Below are positions 1-5,292 of a stretch of 5,859 bases of DNA, piece by piece. How positions within the stretch are numbered: the stretch's first letter is position 1; every line of letters starts with the position of its first letter. A program made the translations under genes and the position numbers. Source of the DNA: Treponema sp. (GTDB lineage Bacteria > Spirochaetota > Spirochaetia > Treponematales > Breznakiellaceae); NCBI GenBank assembly GCA_031255875.1, contig JAIRRR010000241.1, positions 1 to 5,859 on the forward strand, read 5' to 3'. The notes below the pieces were generated by a model. The model was not told the origin of the DNA. It searched no databases and worked only from the letters and a program-made list of their open reading frames with translations.

Positions 1-8
1 GAAAAAGG

Positions 9-866
9 ATGATCTTTCCGGATATTTTTTGGGCCCTAAAACGGGTCAAAGTGTACGCGCTCATCGGGGAAAGCGGGACCGGGAAGAGCTTCCGGGCAAA
101 GCTCGTAGCCCAGAAATACGGGATAGATTTTATCATTGACGACGGGCTTCTGATCCGCGACAACCGGATTTTGACGGGGCATTCGGCAAAAAGGGAAAAG
201 ACATTTTTGGCGGCGGTAAAAGTAGCGCTTTTTGACGAAAAGGCGCACCGGGACGCGGTGGCGCGAAGGCTTCAAAGCGAGAAATTCCGGAAGATACTGA
301 TCCTGGGTACTTCGGAAAAGATGGTGAACAAGATAGCCGCGCGGCTCCAGCTTCCCGTGCCCGGAAAGATCATCAAAATAGAAGATATCGCGAGCCAGGA
401 AGATATTGAAAGGGCCATCAGGACACGGCGCATCGAAGGCAAGCATGTCATCCCCATCCCCTCAATCGAGGTCAAGCGGAATTACCCCAATATCTTTTAC
501 GACGCGATCAGGATCTTCAACAAGAAGCCTGTTCCCGGCGTGGGGCGCGTATCCAAAGTACACGAAAAATCCGTGGTGCGGCCGGAGTATTCCAAGCGCG
601 GGAAACTGATCATATCCGAGGCAGCCCTGAGCCAGATGGTGATTCACTGCGTCGATGAGTACAACTCCAGCATCAGAATAAAAAAAATAGTGGTAAAGGA
701 TGTCGAAGCGGGCTACCGCCTGGTGATCACCATCGACGTGCCGCTCGGGACCCAGCTGGGCGGCAATATCTACGCTATGCAGCAGTACATTATCGAAAAC
801 CTTGAACGCTATACCGGCATCCTCATAGAAGAGGTGAATATTATTATCGACAAAATAATACAATAG
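9..866 (+). CDS. P-loop NTPase-like protein with C-terminal Asp23/Gls24-family domain
   Basis: The 285-residue protein has two parts. Near the N-terminus a hydrophobic strand leads into GESGTGKS (residues 20-27), a clear Walker A loop. FIIDD (about 41-45) could be a Walker B-like acidic strand, and KILILGTSEK (about 95-104) is another core strand. From about residue 198 to the end (GKLIISEAAL ... NIIIDKI) the pattern matches the Asp23/Gls24 envelope-stress family: a 'G-x-I-x-I-S' opening, a central 'LGTQLGG' in place of the usual 'yG..i', then 'MQQYI...TG..I.EVNI'. Asp23 domains are known mainly as membrane- or envelope-associated proteins in Gram-positives; the substrate of the ATPase part is unknown. 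ATG at 9 has an AGG abutting it, a poor ribosome-site spacing. GTG at 51 is an in-frame alternative that still keeps the P-loop, and the true start could also lie upstream of the window. The next gene follows closely, so cotranscription is likely. Function is not established. Confidence 0.8.
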   Translation: MIFPDIFWALKRVKVYALIGESGTGKSFRAKLVAQKYGIDFIIDDGLLIRDNRILTGHSAKREKTFLAAVKVALFDEKAHRDAVARRLQSEKFRKILILGTSEKMVNKIAARLQLPVPGKIIKIEDIASQEDIERAIRTRRIEGKHVIPIPSIEVKRNYPNIFYDAIRIFNKKPVPGVGRVSKVHEKSVVRPEYSKRGKLIISEAALSQMVIHCVDEYNSSIRIKKIVVKDVEAGYRLVITIDVPLGTQLGGNIYAMQQYIIENLERYTGILIEEVNIIIDKIIQ

Positions 867-951
867 GAAAATTGCGATGAAAATTACGATTAAAATACCG
901 GCTATCAACCGGCCCGCCCCGGGATCCGGGGTATCGCGCCCGCGCTTTCTG

Positions 952-2196
952 ATGAAAAAATATTTTTCCGTTTTTGCTTTTTTAACGGTTTTGGCATTTT
1001 CACTCAGCGCGCAGGACGGGAATCCCGGGCCTTCCCCGGCCGCGCCCGGGGAAAGCCCGGAAGAGGCCGCAGGAACAGATGCCGGCGGGGCCGCTTTCGA
1101 GGCGAAAAGCGGGCTTTACTCCGTAATCTCCGACAGGGGCAGGGACGACGCCCTGGCGATCGTCAAAGAGCTGGAGCTGCGCTTCCAGGTCTTTAACCGG
1201 GTCTTCCGTTACGAGCCCGTGTGGCTTGGCGATCTATACCGGGTGCGGGCTTTCAACGACGGGGAATCCTACGACGCCTACGTCGCGTCCCGTCTCGGGG
1301 AGACTAGGAAAGGGGCCGTATACCTCCACTACGCCCAGCGGGAGAGAAGGGAACTCGTGATTCACCGGGGAAGCCCGGATGAAAAACAGGCCCTGCCCCG
1401 GGAGGCGTTCGTCCAGTTCCTCCGCGGCTTTGTCAGCGATCCCCCTTCCTGGATACTGGAAGGATTCGCCGTCTATTTTAGCGGTTTCCGCTACGACGGG
1501 GTGCTGGAAAAACTGGAATATACGGAACACCTGGCCTGGCTTGACAGCGTCAAAAACCTGGGGAGAGACGCGCCCTCGCTGGAATGGGTGCTCCTCGCCG
1601 ATGTCCTGGGGCGGCCGGATAATTTCCAGGGCGCGGCGTGGTCCCTTGTCTCGTTTTTCATGAACACAAAAAACGAAGCGTACTACCGCACCCTGGGGGA
1701 AGTGCTCCTGACGCTTTCGGATCAGGCCGCCGCCGATGACAATTCCAAGTATGCCGCCCAGCGCGTTACCGCGTGGACGGACCTTGAAGTACTGCGCCGG
1801 GATTACGGCGAATACCTGATAAGCAGAAAAACTTTTAACGATCTGCTTGAAAACGGCAGGAGTGCCTATGATACCGGCGACTACCTTACCGCCGATATCT
1901 GTTTTTCTTCGGCGCTGAATCTGCGCCCGGATCATTACGCGCCTTACTACTACCTGGGCCTGCTTTCCTACAAAAAACGCGATTATGAAATAGCGGAGAA
2001 TTACTACCGCCTTTCCCTGGACAGGGGGGCAAGCCTGTCGCTGATTTCCTACGCGCGGGGGGTCAACGCGGCCTCAGCCGGGAGGATAAACGAGGCCGTT
2101 GCCTGCCTGGAAGAAGCGGCGGCTGTAAATCCGGCCCAGTACCGCGACAAGGCCGACACCCTGATACGGCAGCTCAGGTTCTCCCTGCCGTTCTGA
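952..2196 (+). CDS. Secreted TPR protein with degenerate peptidase-MA-like (gluzincin) domain
   Basis: The 414 residues begin with a textbook Sec signal peptide (MKKYFSVFAF then LTVLAFSLSA, cleavage probably after A20). A low-complexity Pro/Gly/Glu/Ala linker follows to about 50. Residues about 55-255 resemble the peptidase-MA-like/DUF1570 metallopeptidase fold: DPPSWILEGFAVYF (163-176) is the usual 'P.W..EG.A.Y' segment carrying the third zinc ligand (E170), and AAWSLVSFFM (228-237) fits the following helix. Where HExxH is expected there is REAFV (150-154), so both zinc histidines are lost and only the glutamate remains. It is therefore probably not an active protease. Residues about 295-405 form about three TPR units (e.g. 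AYDTGDYLTADICFSSALNL; YKKRDYEIAENYYRLSL), which suggests protein binding in the periplasm. An upstream in-frame ATG at 877, 10 nt after the previous stop, has a better Shine-Dalgarno (AGGA, 865-868) and would add 25 residues. I prefer 952 because the signal peptide starts exactly there. TPR content is secure; the peptidase-like fold is moderately secure. Confidence 0.8.
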   Translation: MKKYFSVFAFLTVLAFSLSAQDGNPGPSPAAPGESPEEAAGTDAGGAAFEAKSGLYSVISDRGRDDALAIVKELELRFQVFNRVFRYEPVWLGDLYRVRAFNDGESYDAYVASRLGETRKGAVYLHYAQRERRELVIHRGSPDEKQALPREAFVQFLRGFVSDPPSWILEGFAVYFSGFRYDGVLEKLEYTEHLAWLDSVKNLGRDAPSLEWVLLADVLGRPDNFQGAAWSLVSFFMNTKNEAYYRTLGEVLLTLSDQAAADDNSKYAAQRVTAWTDLEVLRRDYGEYLISRKTFNDLLENGRSAYDTGDYLTADICFSSALNLRPDHYAPYYYLGLLSYKKRDYEIAENYYRLSLDRGASLSLISYARGVNAASAGRINEAVACLEEAAAVNPAQYRDKADTLIRQLRFSLPF

Positions 2197-2200
2197 ATCG

Positions 2201-2238
2201 CCGCAAAATTCACGGCCCTGCGTCCGGCCTGCGGTTTT
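2201..2238 (+). terminator. Possible weak intrinsic terminator after the TPR gene
   Basis: Just after the stop at 2196, CCGCA (2201-2205) can pair with TGCGG (2230-2234), and GGCC (2214-2217) with GGCC (2226-2229) around an 8-nt loop. TTTTAT follows. The stem is interrupted by an 8-nt one-sided bulge, so its strength is doubtful. A second T-tract of seven lies at 2258-2264 without a clean hairpin in front of it. Confidence 0.3.
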
Positions 2239-2289
2239 ATCGCGCGGCCGCCTGTTCTTTTTTTGGGGATTTGGGGTATAGTAGGAGAC

Positions 2290-2296
2290 AGGAGGG
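2290..2296 (+). promoter_or_regulatory. Strong Shine-Dalgarno fixing the DUF3782 gene start
   Basis: AGGAGGG lies 4 nt before the ATG at 2301. It decides this start over the in-frame TTG at 2271, which would add ten residues that do not look like protein. A TATAGT at 2277-2282 resembles a -10 box, but no good -35 lies 16-18 nt upstream and the transcript would begin right at the Shine-Dalgarno. Confidence 0.75.
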
Positions 2297-2300
2297 TAAC

Positions 2301-2888
2301 ATGACCTCTGCGCAAACTTTTGCCATAGACCCCGGCGATCCGCCGTCTTTTGAGAAGGTCTGGGCGGCGATACAGGCTACCAACGAGCAGATAGCGGCGA
2401 CCGACAAGCAGATAAAAGAGACCGCCAGGCAGATGAAGGAGACCGACAGAAAGCTCGGGGAGCTGACCAACCGTTTCGGGGACATGGTCGAACACATGGT
2501 GGTCCCCAACCTGCTCGCCAAATTCAAGGCCCTGGGTTTCACCTTCGAAGTCGCGACAAGGGACTACAAGATCGCCGACGAAAAGAACGGTATTTTCGCG
2601 GAGGCCGACGTTTTCCTGCAAAACGGCGACAAGGTGATGATTGTCGAGATCAAGGCCACCCCGTCCACGAAGGATGTTGATGAGCACACGGAACGCATGG
2701 AAAAATTGCGCAAGTACGCCGACTTGCACGGGGACAGCCGGAAATACCTCGGCGCCGTTGCGGGGGTGGTCACCAGCGATTCGGTAAAGAACTATGCGCT
2801 CAAACGGGGTTTTTTCGTTATTGTCCCCTCGGGCGACACCTTCAATATTATCAAGCCTGAGGGGAAGTACCATGTAAGGGAATGGTGA
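2301..2888 (+). CDS. DUF3782-type PD-(D/E)XK nuclease-like protein with coiled-coil N-terminus
   Basis: This 195-residue protein resembles the DUF3782 family (small PD-(D/E)XK-superfamily proteins found in several bacterial phyla and archaea, often in multiple copies; cellular role unknown). Residues about 18-60 form a coiled coil made of heptads of the type T-D-K-Q-I-K-E (27-54). The nuclease-like core follows: E64 on the first helix (GDMVEHMVV), D103 in EADVF, and E116/K118 in VEIK, spaced as in the D...ExK active site. All the acidic residues and the lysine expected for metal binding are present, so activity is possible. DEHTERMEKLRKYA (127-140), a later helix, and the VAGVVTSDSV strand complete the fold. 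Length is normal for the family and the frame is intact. It has its own strong ribosome site, a possible terminator upstream and another immediately downstream, so it looks like a monocistronic unit. It need not relate functionally to its neighbours. Its target and any immunity role are unknown. Confidence 0.85.
   Translation: MTSAQTFAIDPGDPPSFEKVWAAIQATNEQIAATDKQIKETARQMKETDRKLGELTNRFGDMVEHMVVPNLLAKFKALGFTFEVATRDYKIADEKNGIFAEADVFLQNGDKVMIVEIKATPSTKDVDEHTERMEKLRKYADLHGDSRKYLGAVAGVVTSDSVKNYALKRGFFVIVPSGDTFNIIKPEGKYHVREW
2379..2462 (+). repeat. Four imperfect 21-nt tandem repeats encoding coiled-coil heptads
   Basis: Four consecutive 21-nt units (2379-2399, 2400-2420, 2421-2441, 2442-2462) each start with ACC and encode seven residues: TNEQIAA, TDKQIKE, TARQMKE, TDRKLGE. 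The units are in frame, so gain or loss of a unit would lengthen or shorten the coiled coil without breaking the gene. Confidence 0.75.
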
Positions 2889-2917
2889 GCGGGCCTGTTC
2901 AGGACCCGCCCGGTTTT
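2889..2917 (+). terminator. Intrinsic terminator-like hairpin directly after the DUF3782 stop
   Basis: GCGGGCCT (2889-2896) pairs with AGG-A-CCCGC (2901-2909, one bulged A) around a GTTC loop, giving an eight-pair GC-rich stem. CCGG and then TTTT (2914-2917) follow. The stem begins on the base after the TGA. The T-tract is short and offset, so efficiency is uncertain. Confidence 0.5.
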
Positions 2918-2969
2918 AGGACAGGCCCGATCGGAAGGCGCGGTCCGTACCCCGGAGCCCGCCCCGGGT

Positions 2970-3836
2970 TTAGCGCCAGCTTATGGCCGCGTAACCCACA
3001 AAGGAATCGGGGACGTCCTCGCCGTCCGCGAGGGAGACGTCGGCGCTTGTGGAATACGCGAGAAGCCCGGCGGGACCGGCATGGGTTTCGCGGGCGAAAC
3101 CCATGCACGCGAGCACGGCGCCTGCCGAACAGGCGGAGAACGACGTTTCCGCGTGGCGCAGGGCCTCTTCCGGCTTGTCTTCCAGGACGGCTCTGATAAA
3201 GGCCGCGTCGTTTACAGTTTTGACCCAGTCCAGGGCTTTCCTGCCGTAACCCTGGGGGCTATAACCGTAGTTGCTCCCGTAGTGGGTCAGATCGGTGGAA
3301 CCCAGGAGCGCCGCCTTCCGGCCCAGGCGGGCCGCGGCGCGGGCGATTGTTTTTCCCGCCTCAAGGGAGGAGCTTTCGGCGGGAAGCCTGAGCCAGACCA
3401 GGCGCGCCTCCGGAAAAAAGTATTTCACCATGGGGAGCTGGACTTCCACCGTATTGTCCCGGTACTGGTCCGGCGCGCAGCGGAGTTCTTCCCGCACAAG
3501 GTCCCGGAATTCCCGGTCCATTTCGATATCCCCCAGGGGGGTAGCCGCAGCGTCCTCCGCCGCCACAAGGGCCGGATAACCGGCCGGGAGGTGGCCGCCG
3601 GCAACAACTACGGTCTCTGCGCCGGGGTCAAGGGAGGAGACCGCCCTGGCGGCGACCGCGCCGGAATAGTACCAGCCCGCGTGCGGTGCCGCCGCAACCG
3701 GGGCGCCGCACGCCGCATCCGCCGGGGGACCGCCCGGACCGGCGGCGCGGCGATCAAAACGGCTTAAAAACCGCGCTATTTCTTCTTTTTTCCCGGGATA
3801 CCAGCCGGGCGGAAGCGATGTTTTTCGCAAATTCAT
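2970..3836 (-). CDS. amrB: AmmeMemoRadiSam system protein B (Memo family)
   Basis: The 288 residues cover the whole Memo family. WYPG (12-15) is the usual opening. PHAGWYYSG (51-59) and GGHLPAGYP (80-88) carry the two conserved histidines (H52, H82). VEVQLPMVKYFFP (130-142) follows, then STDLTHYGSNYGYSP (180-194) with H185, and FSACSAGAV (233-241) with C236. The C-terminal LLAYSTSADVS...VGYAAIS closes the fold. By comparison with human MEMO1, H52, H82 and C236 are the likely metal ligands. The usual 'EHSLE' histidine is replaced by N128 (DNTVE). Memo proteins resemble class III extradiol dioxygenases; in many prokaryotes they are encoded with AMMECR1-like and radical-SAM proteins, and their reaction is not settled. 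Neither partner is visible here. The start is supported by GAGGAA (complement of 3842-3847) 5 nt upstream. The gene converges with the DUF3782 gene and diverges from the gene at 3893. Identification is secure. Confidence 0.93.
   Translation of the reverse strand: MNLRKTSLPPGWYPGKKEEIARFLSRFDRRAAGPGGPPADAACGAPVAAAPHAGWYYSGAVAARAVSSLDPGAETVVVAGGHLPAGYPALVAAEDAAATPLGDIEMDREFRDLVREELRCAPDQYRDNTVEVQLPMVKYFFPEARLVWLRLPAESSSLEAGKTIARAAARLGRKAALLGSTDLTHYGSNYGYSPQGYGRKALDWVKTVNDAAFIRAVLEDKPEEALRHAETSFSACSAGAVLACMGFARETHAGPAGLLAYSTSADVSLADGEDVPDSFVGYAAISWR
3079..3106. repeat. Perfect 13-bp inverted repeat with 2-nt spacer inside the memo gene
   Basis: GCATGGGTTTCGC (3079-3091) and GCGAAACCCATGC (3094-3106) are exact reverse complements separated by GG. 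In the memo frame the element encodes roughly residues 244-253 (CMGFARETHA), just after the conserved C236. It would form a strong hairpin in RNA of either strand or a cruciform in DNA. No T-tract follows on either strand, so it is not a standard terminator. Confidence 0.8.
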
Positions 3837-3892
3837 GGGATTTCCTCATCTTTATTCTAGCATGTTATCAATTATCAGTATATAATGATTTT
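3837..3892. promoter_or_regulatory. AT-rich divergent promoter region between memo and the GGDEF-like gene
   Basis: This 56-bp gap is far richer in A and T than the rest of the window. On the minus strand a TATACT (complement of 3877-3882) could serve memo with a leader of about 33 nt containing its GAGGAA ribosome site. It overlaps the plus-strand TATAAT at 3881-3886, so the two promoters would compete for polymerase. No convincing -35 box is seen for either direction. Confidence 0.5.
3881..3886 (+). promoter_or_regulatory. Consensus -10 box placed for a leaderless transcript
   Basis: TATAAT matches the sigma-70 -10 consensus perfectly and ends 6 nt before the ATG at 3893, so transcription would start at or next to the start codon. 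There is no Shine-Dalgarno before that ATG. The -35 region is weak (CTAGCA at 3857-3862, three of six matches with an 18-bp spacer). Confidence 0.55.
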
Positions 3893-5248
3893 ATGAGCGA
3901 AAGGTCTTCTTCAATATCAGCCGTCATTGCCTGTGTTTGCGTCGCTGCCTACGTAGCGGCTCTGGCGGTCGCGGGCGTGCAGATCGGTTTCAATATCAAA
4001 GACCGGCAGATAGCCGTAGAACGGGAATTTTTTGCCCTCGCGGACCGTTCCTCCCGGATCAGCGCGCAGGCTTTTATGGACGAAGGGTTTCGGGATACCA
4101 TCCAGGACACCCTGAGCTATTCTGAAAATCTCCAGGGGATCATCCTTACCGGGCCGGACGGGGAATATGTCTTTGAGCGGGCTTTAAGCGGGGCCGTCGA
4201 ATGGGTGGGGAATTCCCCCCGGTTCGCGAAACAGTTCGGGACTTCTTCCCGGGTGCTTTTTTCCCCCCTCCAGATCGAGGGCCTGCGCAATGTGACGCTT
4301 AGCGCCGTATACCGTTATATTGACTTCGATTTGCTCCTTTCGGTGTTGAAGCGTACCCTGATCATCGTCTTGATAGCCCTGGTGCTGGCCTTTTTCACCC
4401 TGATTCTGGAATCGGTGACCGACAAGAGGCAGTCCGTGGAAGCCGGAACGGTCCCCCGGTACGCGATGCCTCCGGCGCGGCCCGGGCCTGCGGCACGGGA
4501 ACCGGCCCGGGAGGGGAAAAGGCCGGCCGCGGAGGAAACGCGGGAGATTCCCGGGGACGGGGAGATACCGGAACAGGATTACGATTCCCAATTCGGCGGC
4601 GCTTCGGACGGGGATTCTCTGGACGATATTTTCGCGCTTGACACCGAAACCGCGCCGGCCCCCGATGATTTTCCGGACTTCCCGTTCGAGGGGGAAGACA
4701 CCGCCTTTCCCCAGGAGGACGCCCCGGACAGCGGGCCGCCTCCCGCAGAGGCAGAGGAACCGACCGCCGCGCCAGACGGCATGACCCCGGAAGACATCGC
4801 CGAAAGGCGGCTTGACGCCGAACTCCGCCGCTCGGAAGCCTCGTCCCGGGACCTGAGCGTGGCGGTGCTGGAATACAGGAACCCCGACGATCCCGAGGGG
4901 CTATGGTTCCGGGATTTCGCCCGCATAACCTCCGATTATTTCGATTCTACCGGCACGGTCTTTGAAAAAGGGAAAACCGGCGTTACCGTGATCCTGCCCG
5001 GCGTAAGCCTCAATGACGGGATAAAGAAGATAACGGAATTCCGCGCCAGGCTGCCGACCACCTTTACCCAGGGGCTGGCGGTGGGCATAAGTTCCAGGCT
5101 GGGGCGTTTTGTAAAGGCGGAGCGCATCCTGCTGGAGGCTACCGAAGCGTCGGCAAAATCAAAGAAAGATACGGAAAACCGCATCATAGCCTTCAAGAGC
5201 GATCTGGACAAATACCGGGCCTTTATCGAGAAAAAGTCGGTGCTGTAG
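3893..5248 (+). CDS. Two-TM membrane protein with Cache-like loop and degenerate GGDEF-like domain
   Basis: The 451 residues start with a short cytoplasmic end, then TM1 (about 9-32), an outer loop of about 115 residues, and TM2 (about 147-172). A 125-residue acidic, Pro-rich linker follows (about 175-300), then a C-terminal domain (about 318-440). The loop has a Cache/PAS-like stretch, LQGIILTGPDGEYVF (80-94). The last domain follows the GGDEF order: a VAVLEY strand, a helix ending in ITSDYF, VFEKGKTGVTVILPG (356-370) where RxGGDEF should be, a helix, then GLAVGISSRLGR (394-405) matching 'vtvSiGia', and AERILLEATEASAKSKKDTENRIIAF (409-434) matching the 'Ll..AD.ALY.AK..G.Nrv' helix. The GGDEF loop and metal-binding acids are absent, so diguanylate cyclase activity is unlikely; a sensory or scaffold role is inferred. 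ATG 3893 is chosen because TM1 follows immediately. The frame stays open back to 3686, but that part is antisense to memo. Probably leaderless and convergent with the channel gene. Confidence 0.78.
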   Translation: MSERSSSISAVIACVCVAAYVAALAVAGVQIGFNIKDRQIAVEREFFALADRSSRISAQAFMDEGFRDTIQDTLSYSENLQGIILTGPDGEYVFERALSGAVEWVGNSPRFAKQFGTSSRVLFSPLQIEGLRNVTLSAVYRYIDFDLLLSVLKRTLIIVLIALVLAFFTLILESVTDKRQSVEAGTVPRYAMPPARPGPAAREPAREGKRPAAEETREIPGDGEIPEQDYDSQFGGASDGDSLDDIFALDTETAPAPDDFPDFPFEGEDTAFPQEDAPDSGPPPAEAEEPTAAPDGMTPEDIAERRLDAELRRSEASSRDLSVAVLEYRNPDDPEGLWFRDFARITSDYFDSTGTVFEKGKTGVTVILPGVSLNDGIKKITEFRARLPTTFTQGLAVGISSRLGRFVKAERILLEATEASAKSKKDTENRIIAFKSDLDKYRAFIEKKSVL

Positions 5249-5292
5249 CGGCCTTTAAGCCGGGGTATTTATTGCGGGCGTTTTTATCCCGG
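5249..5292. terminator. Possible terminator hairpins between convergent genes
   Basis: CGGC (5249-5252) can pair with GCCG (5259-5262) right after the TAG at 5248. Alternatively CCGGGGTA (5260-5267) pairs with TATCCCGG (5285-5292), including one G-U, around a 17-nt loop. The latter overlaps the stop codon of the opposite gene. Only a TTTTT at 5281-5285 resembles a T-tract and it lies inside the second loop and stem, so this is weak as a terminator. Confidence 0.3.

Noticed and set aside
680..687. A run of eight A's (A-AAA-AAA in frame) in the Asp23 part of the first gene, a possible slippage or frameshift site
   Set aside because: The zero frame continues through a complete Asp23-like domain, and I see no downstream stimulatory structure or meaningful alternative frame.
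1234..1935. A 233-codon open frame on the minus strand inside the TPR gene
   Set aside because: It is antisense to a protein with a clear signal peptide, gluzincin-like segment and TPRs. It shows no recognisable domain and is explained by high GC at third positions.
2049..2873. A 274-codon minus-strand frame spanning the intergenic gap and the DUF3782 gene
   Set aside because: It runs across the end of one real gene and nearly all of another, and its product has no recognisable family features.
2882..3196. A 104-codon plus-strand frame overlapping the DUF3782 stop
   Set aside because: Its product is Arg/Pro/Gly-rich without a recognisable domain and it runs over the terminator-like hairpin into antisense memo sequence.
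3081..3767. A 228-codon plus-strand frame antisense to memo
   Set aside because: Memo is unmistakable on the other strand; this frame gives Arg/Gly-rich sequence with no domain.
3686..3892. N-terminal extension of the GGDEF-like protein
   Set aside because: It is antisense to the memo start and crosses the AT-rich promoter region. The TM helix and the -10 box argue for the start at 3893.
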